Assembly (NCBI RefSeq): GCF_001424875.1
Contig: NZ_LMCT01000007.1
Coordinates: forward strand, 32,715-96,714
Direction: 5' to 3'
DNA: 64,000 bases
Origin: Kitasatospora sp. Root107
GTDB taxonomy: Bacteria; Actinomycetota; Actinomycetes; Streptomycetales; Streptomycetaceae
Positions 1-9,043 of the stretch are shown here, piece after piece (the first letter of the stretch is position 1; every line of letters begins with the position of its first letter). The notes under the pieces were generated by a model. The model saw nothing but the letters and a program-made list of their open reading frames with translations, was not told where the DNA came from and did not search any database. Made by a program: the position numbers and the translations under genes.

Positions 1-824
1 AGATGGCCGAGGGTGCAGCTGCGGCAGCCCCGGGAGCAGGCGGCGCCTCTGCCGCGCCGGTGGGGACGACGGAGGCCACCGCCCCCCGGTTGATCGCGTA
101 CACGGCCCAGCTCACGCTGCGCAGCAAGGAGCTGACCAGGACGCTGGAGCAGGCCCGCACGCTGGTCACGGCCGCCGGCGGCTACGTCGCGGGCGAGCAG
201 CTCGGCGGCGGCAAGGGCGGGGACGGGAAGACGGGGGACGGCGGCGGCGCGACCGACGCGCGGCTGACGCTCAAGGTGCCGTCGGCGGCCTACCAGCAGA
301 GTCTGGACCGGCTGGCCGGGCTGGGCGAGGTGCTGTCGCGGAGCAGCCAGGCGGACGACCTGACCCAGCAGGTGGCCGACGTGGACAGCCGGCTCAAGAC
401 CCAGCAGGCCAGCGTGGACCGGGTCAGGAAGCTGATGGCGGAGGCGAAGACGCTGGCCGAGGTGGTCTCACTGGAGAGCGAACTGAGTCGCCGCGAGGCC
501 GAGTTGGAGTCGCTGCAGCAGCGTCAGCAGGGGCTTGCGGCGCGTACCTCGCTGTCCACCATCACGCTCCAGGTGTACGCCGAGTCCGCTCCGGTGGCGA
601 CGGTCAAGGAGACCAAGGACGGCTTCTGGGAGTCGGTCGGCAACGCGCTGGGCGGCGGCTGGGACGTCCTGGTGGCGATCGTCCGCGGCCTGCTGATCGC
701 GATCGCGGCGTTCGCGCCGTTCCTGCTGGTGCTGGCCCCGGTCGGCGGGCTGCTCTGGTGGCTGCGCCGCCGCGCCGGATCCCGGCCCGCCACCGAGCAG
801 GAGGCGCAGGACCCCCAGGAGTGA
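1..824 (+). CDS. DUF4349 family membrane protein, 5' end outside window
   Basis: The frame is already open at the left edge. The first visible methionine (position 3) is probably internal, because this family normally begins with a lipoprotein or secretion signal and none is visible. What can be seen: an Ala/Gly-rich low-complexity stretch (first ~25 residues), a DUF4349-like extracellular domain (about 30-200) whose second half is coiled coil (ESELSRREAELESLQQRQQ), then one C-terminal membrane helix (about 225-250) and a basic WWLRRR tail. The function of DUF4349 proteins is not established; the layout suggests an outer-face helical domain anchored at its C terminus. It converges on hemE, and both appear to end in one shared hairpin. 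Family assignment is by pattern recognition. Confidence 0.75.
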   Translation, partial: MAEGAAAAAPGAGGASAAPVGTTEATAPRLIAYTAQLTLRSKELTRTLEQARTLVTAAGGYVAGEQLGGGKGGDGKTGDGGGATDARLTLKVPSAAYQQSLDRLAGLGEVLSRSSQADDLTQQVADVDSRLKTQQASVDRVRKLMAEAKTLAEVVSLESELSRREAELESLQQRQQGLAARTSLSTITLQVYAESAPVATVKETKDGFWESVGNALGGGWDVLVAIVRGLLIAIAAFAPFLLVLAPVGGLLWWLRRRAGSRPATEQEAQDPQE

Positions 825-829
825 CCGAA

Positions 830-872
830 GCCCGGCCGACGGTCCGTCAGAGTGACGGGCCGTCGGCCGGGC
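830..872. terminator. Bidirectional hairpin terminator between DUF4349 gene and hemE
   Basis: A 20-bp stem (830-849 with 853-872, one G-T wobble) closes on a 3-nt loop, GAG. It fills the gap between two convergent stop codons, so it can end transcripts from both sides. There is no strong T-run, as is usual for Streptomyces. Confidence 0.8.
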
Positions 873-879
873 CGGTGGA

Positions 880-1965
880 TCAGCGCGCGCTGGTCTCCTG
901 GACGAACGCGACCAGGCGGCTGAGCGCGTCCGGGTCCATGCTCGGCATCACGCCGTGGCCGAGGTTGAAGATGTGGCCGGTGTCGCTCACCGCAGCGGCG
1001 GCGTCCAGCACCTCGCGGGCCTTCGCCTCCACCACGGAGGTGGGGGCGAACAGCACCGCCGGGTCGAGGTTGCCCTGCAGCGCCTTGCCGGGGCCGACCC
1101 GCTCGGCGGCCACGTCCAGCGGCACCCGCCAGTCGACGCCGACCACGTCGGCACCGGCCTGGCCGAGCAGGCCGAGCAGCTCGCCGGTGCCGACCCCGAA
1201 GTGGATCCGCGGCACGCCGTACCCGGCGACCGCGTCGAACACCTTGGTGCTGGCGGGCATCACCGAGCGGCGGTAGTCCTCGGGCGCGAGCGCGCCGACC
1301 CAGGAGTCGAACAGCTGGACCGCCGAGGCGCCCGCCTCGATCTGGATCTTCAGGAACATCGAGGTGATGTCGGCGAGCCGGTCGACCAGCGCGGCCCACA
1401 GCTCGGGGGCGCCGTACATCATCGCCTTGGTCTTCTCGTGGCTCTTCGACGGGCCGCCCTCGACCAGGTAGCTGGCCAGTGTGAACGGGGCACCGGCGAA
1501 GCCGATCAGCGGGGTCGATCCGAGCTCGTCCACCAGCAGGCCGACCGCCTCGGTGATGTACGGCATGTCGGCCGGCTCCAGCGGGCGCAGCCGCTCCAGG
1601 TCCGCGAAGCTGCGGATCGGGTCGGCGATCACCGGGCCGACGCCGGGCTTGATGTCCACGTCGATGCCGACCGCCTTGAGCGGCACCACGATGTCGCTGA
1701 AGAAGATCGCCGCGTCCACCTTGTGCCGGCGGACCGGCTGCAGGGTGATCTCCTTGACCAGCTCGGGCCGCATGCAGGAGTCGAGCATCGGGATGCCCTC
1801 GCGCACCTTCAGGTACTCGGGGAGGGAGCGGCCGGCCTGGCGCATGAACCAGACCGGGGTGTGCGGCACCGGCTCCCGACGGGCGGCACGCAGGAAGGCG
1901 GAGTCGTACGCGGCGCCACGGCGTGCGGCGGGCTGACCGGACTGGGCTGCGGTTGTCTCACTCAC
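880..1965 (-). CDS. hemE: Uroporphyrinogen III decarboxylase
   Basis: Decarboxylates the four acetate side chains of uroporphyrinogen III to give coproporphyrinogen III in cytosolic haem synthesis. The N-terminal signature [10 protein letters not shown] is present, as is the FFSDIVVP segment carrying the catalytic aspartate. The length is 361 residues from GTG at 1965 (VSETTAAQ), close to the usual ~350. The frame stays open another 90 bases upstream, but that extra sequence is low complexity and would run into a 14-bp inverted repeat, so I reject it. Divergent from the DUF3000 gene, an arrangement I recall from S. coelicolor. The inverted repeat at 1999-2040 lies in its leader or promoter region. 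Confidence 0.95.
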   Translation of the reverse strand: MSETTAAQSGQPAARRGAAYDSAFLRAARREPVPHTPVWFMRQAGRSLPEYLKVREGIPMLDSCMRPELVKEITLQPVRRHKVDAAIFFSDIVVPLKAVGIDVDIKPGVGPVIADPIRSFADLERLRPLEPADMPYITEAVGLLVDELGSTPLIGFAGAPFTLASYLVEGGPSKSHEKTKAMMYGAPELWAALVDRLADITSMFLKIQIEAGASAVQLFDSWVGALAPEDYRRSVMPASTKVFDAVAGYGVPRIHFGVGTGELLGLLGQAGADVVGVDWRVPLDVAAERVGPGKALQGNLDPAVLFAPTSVVEAKAREVLDAAAAVSDTGHIFNLGHGVMPSMDPDALSRLVAFVQETSAR

Positions 1966-1998
1966 GCCCAAATCTTCGCACGCGTCCCCGGCCCGGCC

Positions 1999-2040
1999 GC
2001 CACCAGCCGGTCGTGGCTTCCTCCAGGACCGGCTGGTGGC
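1999..2040. promoter_or_regulatory. 14-bp perfect inverted repeat in the hemE/DUF3000 divergent region
   Basis: GCCACCAGCCGGTC (1999-2012) is matched perfectly by its reverse complement at 2027-2040, with a 14-nt loop. It begins 34 nt upstream of the hemE start codon and ends 109 nt before the DUF3000 start. It could be a leader hairpin in hemE mRNA or a binding site. No known riboswitch was recognised. Confidence 0.5.
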
Positions 2041-2149
2041 TCCGAGGCCCCCCAACTACCGGTCGATCCAAGGCACGATCGGACAACCGTCACGCGACAC
2101 CGGCCGAAATTACTCGGAATGCGGGCCCGGCCGACCTAGGCTCTCGGTC

Positions 2150-2800
2150 ATGGCAGCGGTCGGCGGGCACCCCGCACAAGGTGGCGGAACAGGTAAGGAG
2201 TCGGCGCCGATCGAGTTCCGCGATGCGGTCGAGGCGCTGGCGGGCGCGAGGTTGCGCCCCGAGATCGAGCTCTCCCCCGCTCCGGCACCACGGCGGATGG
2301 CCCCGTTCACGTACGCGGTCACCGCGACGGTCGAGGTGGACGGCGAGGAGCTGGCCGACGGCCGGCTGGTGCTGCTCTACGACCCGGCCGGACAGGACGC
2401 CTGGAACGGCGAGTTCCGGCTGGTCTCGATGACCAGGGCCGAACTGGAACCGGAGATGGCGGGCGACCCGATGCTCTCGGACGTCGGCTGGGCCTGGCTG
2501 ACCGACGCACTGGGCGCGCACGGCGCCGGGTACGTCGAACCGAGCGGCACCGTGACCCGGTGCGCCTCCCAGTACTTCGGCGGCCTCGGCGACCGGGAGC
2601 CCTCCACCGAGATCGAGATCCGGGCCTCCTGGACACCGTCCGACGGCCGGTTCGACCGGCACCTGGCCGCCTGGGCCGACCTGCTCTGCGTCTGCGCGGG
2701 TCTGCCGCCGACCACACCGGCGCCGCTCTCGCTGCCCGACGTGCCGTCACTCGGCGGAGTGGTCCCGATGCCCGCGCGGCGCCGTCCGCGCTCCCACTGA
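2150..2800 (+). CDS. DUF3000 domain protein
   Basis: A 216-residue soluble protein matching the actinobacterial DUF3000 family (about residues 20-200; conserved-looking stretches FTYAVTATVEVDGEEL and SDVGWAWLTDAL). Function is unknown. ATG at 2150 is chosen because upstream codons are low complexity, although no clear Shine-Dalgarno sequence precedes it; the frame is open from 2036. The gene is divergent from hemE and followed by the response-regulator gene and rnd, a conserved streptomycete neighbourhood in my memory. The C terminus is proline- and arginine-rich and looks disordered. No membrane segment or signal peptide is visible. Confidence 0.8.
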   Translation: MAAVGGHPAQGGGTGKESAPIEFRDAVEALAGARLRPEIELSPAPAPRRMAPFTYAVTATVEVDGEELADGRLVLLYDPAGQDAWNGEFRLVSMTRAELEPEMAGDPMLSDVGWAWLTDALGAHGAGYVEPSGTVTRCASQYFGGLGDREPSTEIEIRASWTPSDGRFDRHLAAWADLLCVCAGLPPTTPAPLSLPDVPSLGGVVPMPARRRPRSH

Positions 2801-3131
2801 CACCTCGCGCTCTCCCCTCCAGGAGTGTTTCGGCCGCGGACCGGCCGAACACCACCCTCAGGACTGACAGGGCGTGACTTGTGCTGCGCGGACTGTCAAT
2901 TGGCTGCCCGAAGCCGGTCATCCGAGCACCGAACGCGACCGATTTCGTTCGATTTCAGGGCATGTCGCATCAGTCACCTGCGCGATTTGTCCGTATTGTT
3001 ACTCACCAGATCGTGATCTTTCGCTAAAGCCGGGCACTGATGATGCCGAAGGTGTCTGTGACCCTTTCCAAACGCGGAACGCTCCGACCGCCCCCATCGG
3101 GGTTCCGTCCGCCACTCCCCCAGGAGGCACG

Positions 3132-3848
3132 GTGTCGGTCCTTCTCGAACACCCCGCAAGCGTGGTCGCCTACCGTCCGACGAAGCCCACCGCCATGGTG
3201 GTCATCGCTGATCCCCGCGTCCGAAACACCGTCACCCGGCACCTCTGGGCGCTCGGTGTCCGGGACGTCATCGAGGTCTCCTCCATCGCCGAGGCCCGCC
3301 CCCGGGTCTCGACCCCGCGTGACATCTGCGTCGCCGACGTCCACCTCCCGGACGGCTCCGGCCTGACCATCCTGGCCGAGACCAGGGCCGCAGGCTGGCC
3401 CAACGGCCTGGCCCTCTCGGCCGCCGACGACATCGGCGCCGTGCGCAGCGCGCTCGCCGGTGGCGTCAAGGGCTACGTCGTCACCGGTACCCGGACCAAC
3501 GTGGCCATGCCCGGCCGCCCCGGGCTGCCGATCGGCGCCGGTGGCCTGGCCGGCCGGATGCGGCGTCCCGGCATGCCGGGGATGCCCGGTGCGGCCGGAG
3601 CTCCGGGCGCGCCCGGTGCCCCCGGGGCGCCCGGAGTCCAGCCGACCACCTACCGGGAGCTCTCCGGCCGCGAGGTCGAGGTGCTCCGGCTGGTCGCCGA
3701 AGGCCAGTCCAACAAGGCGATCGGCGTCGCCATGGGCCTCTCCGCGCTCACCGTGAAGAGCCACCTGGCCCGGATCGCCCGCAAGCTGGGCACCGGCGAC
3801 CGGGCCGGCATGGTGGCGGTGGCGCTGCGCACCGGCATCATCCACTGA
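3132..3848 (+). CDS. Orphan LuxR-type response regulator with collagen-like linker
   Basis: A 238-residue protein with a receiver-like domain (about residues 18-120) and a LuxR/NarL helix-turn-helix domain (about 172-238; LSGREVEVLRLVAEGQSNK, TVKSHLARI). The receiver keeps Asp69 (CVADVHLPDG) as likely phosphorylation site and Lys113 (VKGYVV), but only one acidic residue (Asp27) where a pair is usual, so phosphorylation may be atypical. Between the domains lies a linker of seven Gly-X-Y triplets (147-168). GTG at 3132 is set by AGGAGG eight bases upstream. No histidine kinase gene is adjacent, so it appears to be an orphan regulator. A hairpin terminator follows at 3907. Confidence 0.88.
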   Translation: MSVLLEHPASVVAYRPTKPTAMVVIADPRVRNTVTRHLWALGVRDVIEVSSIAEARPRVSTPRDICVADVHLPDGSGLTILAETRAAGWPNGLALSAADDIGAVRSALAGGVKGYVVTGTRTNVAMPGRPGLPIGAGGLAGRMRRPGMPGMPGAAGAPGAPGAPGAPGVQPTTYRELSGREVEVLRLVAEGQSNKAIGVAMGLSALTVKSHLARIARKLGTGDRAGMVAVALRTGIIH

Positions 3849-3906
3849 GCCCTGGTCAGCCGACACTCCGTCAGCCGACCCACGGCCCGGAAGCATCGCA
3901 GGTGGT

Positions 3907-3943
3907 GGCCCGGAGGAACGTTTCCTCCGGGCCCCTGCCTTTT
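3907..3943 (+). terminator. Hairpin terminator after the response regulator
   Basis: A perfect 12-bp stem (3907-3918 with 3922-3933), loop CGT, is followed by a short T-rich tail (CCTGCCTTTT). Confidence 0.8.
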
Positions 3944-3954
3944 GGCACGCGGCC

Positions 3955-4055
3955 AAGCGTCTACGGTCCAGGGCAGGTCACTGCAAAAGTGCCTGACCAT
4001 CTACGTACGGATCACCTTTTCCGAGGTCGGCGTCACAGTTCCCCGAGCTCCTGGT
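3955..4055 (+). repeat. Dispersed intergenic repeat, copy A (left arm lost)
   Basis: Shares the core of the four-copy family described in the findings: CTACGGTCCAGGG, then GGTCACTGC..GTGCCTGACCAT, ACGTACGGATCACCTTTTCC and the right arm TCACAGTTCCCCGAGCTCC (4033-4051). Compared with copies B and C, the left inverted-repeat arm and the GGAGATCTGGCG segment are missing, so this copy cannot form the outer stem. It lies between the response regulator and rnd. Confidence 0.75.
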
Positions 4056-4145
4056 GGTGCAACCTTGTGCCCTGGCATATGTCCGGAAGCGGGCTGACCA
4101 GTCCGCGGACCTTCCGGTGTGCGGGTACCGTCGTACCCTTGGTGG

Positions 4146-5396
4146 GTGACCGACGCCGTAGCCATCCCAGAAGAGACAGCCCCGGTCCCGCTCCTCGAAC
4201 CGAGGGAGGGGCTCCCGCCCGTCGTGGTGGACGAGATCGCGCTGGCCGCGACCATCGCCGCCTTCGCGGCGGGCAGCGGCCCGGTTGCTGTCGACGCCGA
4301 GCGGGCCTCCGGCTACCGCTACGGCCAGCGTGCCTATCTCATCCAGCTCCGCCGGGCCGGTGCCGGCACCGCGCTGATCGACCCGATCGCCTGCCCCGAC
4401 CTCTCCGGTCTCGGTGACGCACTGGCCGACACCGAGTGGGTGGTGCACGCCGCGTCCCAGGACCTGCCCTGCCTGGCCGAGGTGGGCATGAAGCCCCGGG
4501 TGCTGTTCGACACCGAGCTGGCCGGGCGGATCGCGGGCTTCCCCCGGGTCGGCCTGGGCCCGATGACCGAGAACGTGCTCGGCCTCTCGCTCGCCAAGGA
4601 GCACTCGGCGGTGGACTGGTCCACCCGCCCGCTGCCCGAGCCGTGGCTGCGCTACGCCGCCCTGGACGTCGAGGTGCTGGTCGAGCTGCGCGACGCACTC
4701 GAACAGGAGCTGGACGCCCAGGGCAAGCTCGACTGGGCGAAGGAGGAGTTCGCGTCGATCGTCGCGGCCCCCAAGCCCGCTCCCCGGACCGACCCGTGGC
4801 GCCGTACCTCCCAGCTGCACAAGGTCCGCCGCCGCCGCCAGCTGGCCGCGGTCCGCGAGCTCTGGCTGGCCCGCGACCGGATCGCCCGCGAGCGGGACGT
4901 CTCGCCCGGGCGGGTGCTCTCCGACGTGGCGATCGTGAACGCCGCGCTGGCGATGCCGCTGAACACCCCCGCGCTGCAGGCCGTCCAGGGCTTCGGCCCC
5001 CGGGTGAACCGCCGTCAGCTCGACCAGTGGATGGCCGCGTTGCAGATCGCCCGGGAGATCCCCGAGGCCGAGCTGCCGCCGTCCACCGCGCCGCACGAGG
5101 GTCCGCCGCCGCCGCGCGCCTGGGCCGAGAAGGACCCGATCGCCGCGGCCCGGCTCTCCGGGGCGCGGGCGGCGGTCTCCGAGCTCGCCGAGCAGCACAG
5201 CCTGCCGGCCGAGAACCTGATCACCCCGGACCTGGTCCGCCGGGTCTCCTGGGAGCCGCCGGTCGCGCCTGACGCCGCGTCTGTCGGCGCAGCGCTGCGG
5301 AAGCTCGGCGCTCGCCAGTGGCAGGTCGACCTGGTCGGGCCGGTGATCGCGGAGGCGTTCGTGAACGCACGGGTGCCGGTGGCTCCGCCGGAGTAA
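4146..5396 (+). CDS. rnd: Ribonuclease D family 3'-5' exonuclease with HRDC domain
   Basis: Predicted DEDDy-type 3'-5' exoribonuclease, acting on tRNA precursors and other structured RNA by analogy with E. coli RNase D. Exo motif I is VAVDAERASGYRY (Asp and Glu metal ligands), motif II VVHAASQDLPCL, and motif III LRYAALDVEVL with the Tyr..Asp pair. An HRDC nucleic-acid binding domain follows (about residues 220-300; VRELWLARDRIARERDVSP). Length is 416 residues from GTG at 4146; an in-frame GTG at 4119 is less likely. The inverted repeat GGGTAC-N4-GTACCC lies just upstream (4122-4137) and could be a promoter or operator element. A hairpin follows the stop codon. Confidence 0.92.
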   Translation: MTDAVAIPEETAPVPLLEPREGLPPVVVDEIALAATIAAFAAGSGPVAVDAERASGYRYGQRAYLIQLRRAGAGTALIDPIACPDLSGLGDALADTEWVVHAASQDLPCLAEVGMKPRVLFDTELAGRIAGFPRVGLGPMTENVLGLSLAKEHSAVDWSTRPLPEPWLRYAALDVEVLVELRDALEQELDAQGKLDWAKEEFASIVAAPKPAPRTDPWRRTSQLHKVRRRRQLAAVRELWLARDRIARERDVSPGRVLSDVAIVNAALAMPLNTPALQAVQGFGPRVNRRQLDQWMAALQIAREIPEAELPPSTAPHEGPPPPRAWAEKDPIAAARLSGARAAVSELAEQHSLPAENLITPDLVRRVSWEPPVAPDAASVGAALRKLGARQWQVDLVGPVIAEAFVNARVPVAPPE

Positions 5397-5410
5397 GCAG
5401 GACGCTTACC

Positions 5411-5470
5411 GAAGGGCAGCACGTGCAAGTGGCTCACCGAGTCCGACTTGCGGGTGCTGCCCTTCCGTTT
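5411..5470 (+). terminator. Hairpin terminator after rnd
   Basis: A 20-bp stem with a 2-nt internal mismatch (5411-5430 with 5446-5465), 15-nt loop, followed by CCGTTTTCG. Confidence 0.75.
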
Positions 5471-5584
5471 TCGCGCCCCGCAGCGGAGCCGCAAGTGTTA
5501 CAGCCCCGCGCCCCTGTTGGTGTCACCGCACACGCGGTGAGGTGGTGACAGGGGACACATGGGGTGGCGGCTATGGGCAAGGTA

Positions 5585-5600
5585 GTTACCGGCGGGTAGC
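5585..5600. promoter_or_regulatory. Operator-like palindrome upstream of fadAB
   Basis: GTTACC-GGCG-GGTAGC, 79 nt upstream of the fadA start. Its 12-base core TACCGGCGGGTA recurs exactly, in the transcription direction, upstream of the thioesterase gene at 49116-49131. The half sites also match the palindrome at 57888-57904. Probably the binding site of a TetR-type fatty-acid regulator; this is an inference from recurrence and gene context. Confidence 0.6.
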
Positions 5601-5678
5601 ATGGCGGTTGAAGCAGAGCCGCTCCGTCATGGGACGTGGTCTGCCACCCAACGTCATGTCCCCTGGGAGGAGAGCCCC

Positions 5679-6896
5679 GTGCCTCGTACCTCGAGGGATG
5701 TCGTCTTCGTTGACGGCGTCCGTACCCCGTTCGGCAAGGCCGGCCCGAAGGGCATCTACCACGAGACCCGCGCCGACGACCTGGTCGTCAAGTGCATCCG
5801 TGAGCTGGTGCGCCGTAACCCGAGCCTGCCGACCGACCGGATCGACGAGGTCGCCATCGCGGCCACGACCCAGATCGGCGACCAGGGCCTGACCATCGGC
5901 CGGACCGCCGCTCTGCTGGCCGGTCTGCCGAAGTCCGTCCCCGGTTACTCCATCGACCGGATGTGTGCCGGTGCGCTGACCGCCGTCACCGCGACCGCGG
6001 GCGGCATCGCCTTCGGCGCGTACGACATCGTGGTCGCCGGTGGCGTCGAGCACATGGGCCGGCACCCGATGGGCGAGGGCGTGGACCCGAACCCGCGCTT
6101 CGTCTCGGAGAAGCTGGTCGACGAGTCCGCCCTGTTCATGGGGATGACCGCGGAGAACCTGCACGACCGGTTCCCGCACATCACCAAGGAGCGTTGCGAC
6201 GCGTACGCGGTCCGCTCGCAGGAGAAGGCCGCCAAGGCGTACGCCAACGGCGACATCCAGCCGGACCTGGTGCCGATCACGATCCGCAACACCAACCCCG
6301 AGGCCGGCGAGACCGGCTGGGGCCTGGCCACCACGGACGAGCCGATGCGCCCGGGCACCAGCATGGAGTCGCTGGCCGGTCTGAAGACCCCGTTCCGCCC
6401 GCACGGCAACATCACCGCGGGCAACTCGGCCGGTCTGAACGACGGTGCGACCGCCTCGCTGCTCGCGGCCGAGGACGTCGCCGAGGAGCTCGGTCTCCCG
6501 GTCAAGATGCGCCTGGTGAGCTACGCCTTCGCGGGCGTCGAGCCCGAGGTGATGGGCATCGGCCCCGTCCCGGCGACCGAGAAGGCGCTGGCCAAGGCCG
6601 GTCTGACGATCGACGACATCCAGGCCTTCGAGGTCAACGAGGCGTTCGCCGTCCAGGTGATCGCGTTCCTCGACCACTACGGCATCGCCGACGACGACCC
6701 GCGCGTGAACCCGTACGGTGGCGCGATCGCCTTCGGCCACCCGCTGGCCTCCTCGGGCGTGCGCCTGATGAACCAGCTGGCCCGCAGCTTCGAGCAGCGC
6801 ACCGACGTCCGCTACGGCCTGACCACCATGTGTGTCGGCTTCGGCATGGGCGCCACCGTCATCTGGGAGAACCCGCACTTCGAGGGTGGTAAGTGA
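5679..6896 (+). CDS. fadA: Acetyl-CoA C-acyltransferase (thiolase)
   Basis: Cleaves 3-ketoacyl-CoA with CoA to release acetyl-CoA in the last step of beta-oxidation. The active-site cysteine is in SIDRMCAGALTA, the catalytic histidine in AIAFGHPLASSG, and the second cysteine in TTMCVGFGMG. Length is 405 residues, typical of degradative thiolases. GTG at 5679 is supported by GGGAGGAG about ten bases upstream. The stop codon lies within a few bases of the start of the next gene, so the pair is translationally coupled like bacterial fadA/fadB. A palindrome shared with another acyl-CoA gene lies in its promoter region. Confidence 0.95.
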   Translation: MPRTSRDVVFVDGVRTPFGKAGPKGIYHETRADDLVVKCIRELVRRNPSLPTDRIDEVAIAATTQIGDQGLTIGRTAALLAGLPKSVPGYSIDRMCAGALTAVTATAGGIAFGAYDIVVAGGVEHMGRHPMGEGVDPNPRFVSEKLVDESALFMGMTAENLHDRFPHITKERCDAYAVRSQEKAAKAYANGDIQPDLVPITIRNTNPEAGETGWGLATTDEPMRPGTSMESLAGLKTPFRPHGNITAGNSAGLNDGATASLLAAEDVAEELGLPVKMRLVSYAFAGVEPEVMGIGPVPATEKALAKAGLTIDDIQAFEVNEAFAVQVIAFLDHYGIADDDPRVNPYGGAIAFGHPLASSGVRLMNQLARSFEQRTDVRYGLTTMCVGFGMGATVIWENPHFEGGK

Positions 6897-6898
6897 AG

Positions 6899-9025
6899 AT
6901 GAGCACCACTGAGCTGCTGAAGCGCGCCGCCGAGCTGTTCCCCGGCGAGGTCGTCACCACCGCGCACGTACGTCACCTGGACCTGCCGCTCGGCGCGGGC
7001 CGGCTGGCGCTGATCACCCTGGACAACGGCTTCGACCACACCAAGCCGACCACCTTCGGCCCGGGTTCGCTGGCCAAGTTGTCCGAGGCGCTGGACCAGG
7101 TCGAGGCCGAGGCCGCCGCCGGTGACATCGTCGCCGTGGCGATCACCGGCAAGCCGTTCATCTTCGCGGTCGGCGCCGACCTCAAGGGTGTCGAGGTGCT
7201 CAAGGAGCACAGCGACGCGCTGGCCATCGGCAAGGGCGGCCACGATGTCTTCAAGCGGATCGCCGCGCTGCCCGTCCCGAGCTTCGCCTTCTACAACGGC
7301 GCGGCGATGGGCGGCGGCGTCGAGGTCGGCCTGCACGCGAGCTACCGCACCGTCAGCTCCGGTGTCCCGGCGTTCTCGCTGCCCGAGGTCTTCCTCGGTC
7401 TGGTCCCCGGCTGGGGCGGCTGCACCATCCTGCCGAACCTGATCGGCCCCTCGAAGGCGATCAAGGTCATCATCGAGAACTCGATGAGCCAGAACAAGCA
7501 GCTCAAGGGCCAGGACGTCTTCGAGCTCGGCATCGCGGACGCGATCTTCGAGCCGGCCGACTTCCTGGAGCAGTCGATCCTGTGGGCCGCCAAGGTGCTC
7601 ACCGGCGCGACCGTGGTCGAGCGCGAGGAGATCGACCGGGGCAAGGCCTGGGACGACGCCGTCGCCTGGGGCCGCCTGATCGCCGACTCCAAGGTGCACG
7701 GGGCCGCTCCGGCCGCGTACAAGGCGCTGGACATCATCCAGCAGGTCAAGGACCAGGACCTGCAGGCGGGCTTCGACGCCGAGGATGTCGCGCTGGCCGA
7801 CCTCATCATGAGCGGCGAGCTGCGCGCGGGCCTGTACGCCTTCAACCTGGTGCAGCGTCGCGCCAAGCGTCCGTTCGGTGCGCCGGACAAGTCGCTGGCC
7901 CGTCCGGTCACCAAGGTCGGTGTCGTGGGTGCCGGTCTGATGGCCTCTCAGCTGGCGCTGCTGTTCGCCCGCCGCCTCCAGGTGCCGGTGGTCCTCACCG
8001 ACATCGACCAGGAGCGGGTCGACAAGGGTGTCGGCTACGTGCACGCCGAGATCGACAAGCTGCTGGCCAAGGGCCGGGTCAACCCGGACAACGCCAACCG
8101 CCTCAAGGGCCTGGTCACCGGTTCGCTGGACAAGGCCGCGGCCTTCGGCGACGCCGACTTCGTGATCGAGGCGGTGTTCGAGGAGATGGGCGTCAAGCAG
8201 ACCGTCTTCGCGGACCTGGAGGCCGTGGTCTCGCCGACCTGTGTGCTGGCGACCAACACCTCCTCCCTCTCGGTCACCGAGATGGCCTCGAAGCTGCAGC
8301 ACCCCGAGCGGGTCGTCGGCTTCCACTTCTTCAACCCGGTCGCCATCCTGCCGCTGCTGGAGATCGTCCGCGGCGAGCAGACCGACGACGCCTCGCTGGC
8401 CACCGCCTTCGGCGTGGCCAAGAAGCTCAAGAAGACCGCCGTGCTGGTCAAGGACGCCCCGGCGTTCGTGGTCAACCGGATCCTGACCCGCTTCATGGGC
8501 GAGATCCAGGCGATCATCGACGAGGGCACCCCGATCGAGACGGTCGAGAAGGGCGTGCTCCCGCTCGGCCTGCCGATGTCCCCGATCGTGCTCCTCGAGC
8601 TGGTCGGCCCGGCCATCGCGCAGCACGTCTCGGAGACCCTCAACCGGGCCTTCCCGGAGCGCTTCGGTGTCTCCGAGAACCTCGGCAAGGTGGTCAAGGC
8701 CGGCAAGCGCGGCTTCTACATCTGGGTGGACGGCCAGCAGGTCCTCGACCCCGAGGTGCTGGCGCTGCTGACCTTCGGCGACACCGTGCTGACCGAGCAG
8801 CAGGTCCTGGACCGCTCGCTCGACGCGGTGGCCCAGGAGATCGGCCTGATGCTGGACGAGGGTGTCGTGGGCGAGGCCCAGGACATCGACCTCTGCATGA
8901 TCACCGGTGCGGGCTGGCCCTTCCACCTCGGCGGGATCACCCCGTACCTGGACCGGTCGGGCGTCTCGGAGCGAGTGAACGGCAAGAAGTTCCTCGCCCC
9001 CGGCCTGGCCTCCGTCCCGGAGTAG
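6899..9025 (+). CDS. fadB: Multifunctional fatty-acid oxidation complex alpha subunit (enoyl-CoA hydratase / 3-hydroxyacyl-CoA dehydrogenase)
   Basis: A crotonase-type enoyl-CoA hydratase domain (about residues 25-240; FAVGADLKG and NGAAMGGGVEVGLHASYR form the oxyanion-hole region) is fused to an NAD-binding 3-hydroxyacyl-CoA dehydrogenase (about 330-510; Rossmann start KVGVVGAGLMASQLA, catalytic region VGFHFFNPVAILPLLE) and a C-terminal dehydrogenase domain (about 515-708). With FadA it converts enoyl-CoA to acetyl-CoA. ATG at 6899 has better ribosome-site spacing than the overlapping GTG at 6893; both are possible. A long hairpin terminates the operon. Confidence 0.93.
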   Translation: MSTTELLKRAAELFPGEVVTTAHVRHLDLPLGAGRLALITLDNGFDHTKPTTFGPGSLAKLSEALDQVEAEAAAGDIVAVAITGKPFIFAVGADLKGVEVLKEHSDALAIGKGGHDVFKRIAALPVPSFAFYNGAAMGGGVEVGLHASYRTVSSGVPAFSLPEVFLGLVPGWGGCTILPNLIGPSKAIKVIIENSMSQNKQLKGQDVFELGIADAIFEPADFLEQSILWAAKVLTGATVVEREEIDRGKAWDDAVAWGRLIADSKVHGAAPAAYKALDIIQQVKDQDLQAGFDAEDVALADLIMSGELRAGLYAFNLVQRRAKRPFGAPDKSLARPVTKVGVVGAGLMASQLALLFARRLQVPVVLTDIDQERVDKGVGYVHAEIDKLLAKGRVNPDNANRLKGLVTGSLDKAAAFGDADFVIEAVFEEMGVKQTVFADLEAVVSPTCVLATNTSSLSVTEMASKLQHPERVVGFHFFNPVAILPLLEIVRGEQTDDASLATAFGVAKKLKKTAVLVKDAPAFVVNRILTRFMGEIQAIIDEGTPIETVEKGVLPLGLPMSPIVLLELVGPAIAQHVSETLNRAFPERFGVSENLGKVVKAGKRGFYIWVDGQQVLDPEVLALLTFGDTVLTEQQVLDRSLDAVAQEIGLMLDEGVVGEAQDIDLCMITGAGWPFHLGGITPYLDRSGVSERVNGKKFLAPGLASVPE

Positions 9026-9043
9026 TCGGACCGTCGGTACGAA

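Noticed and set aside
3978..4255. Similar short peptides (ending GNCDADLG..DPY..GQA) translatable on the minus strand at all four repeat copies
   Set aside because: The frame simply reads through the dispersed repeat and is truncated or shifted in different copies. There is no start signal, so I treat it as non-coding repeat rather than a peptide family.
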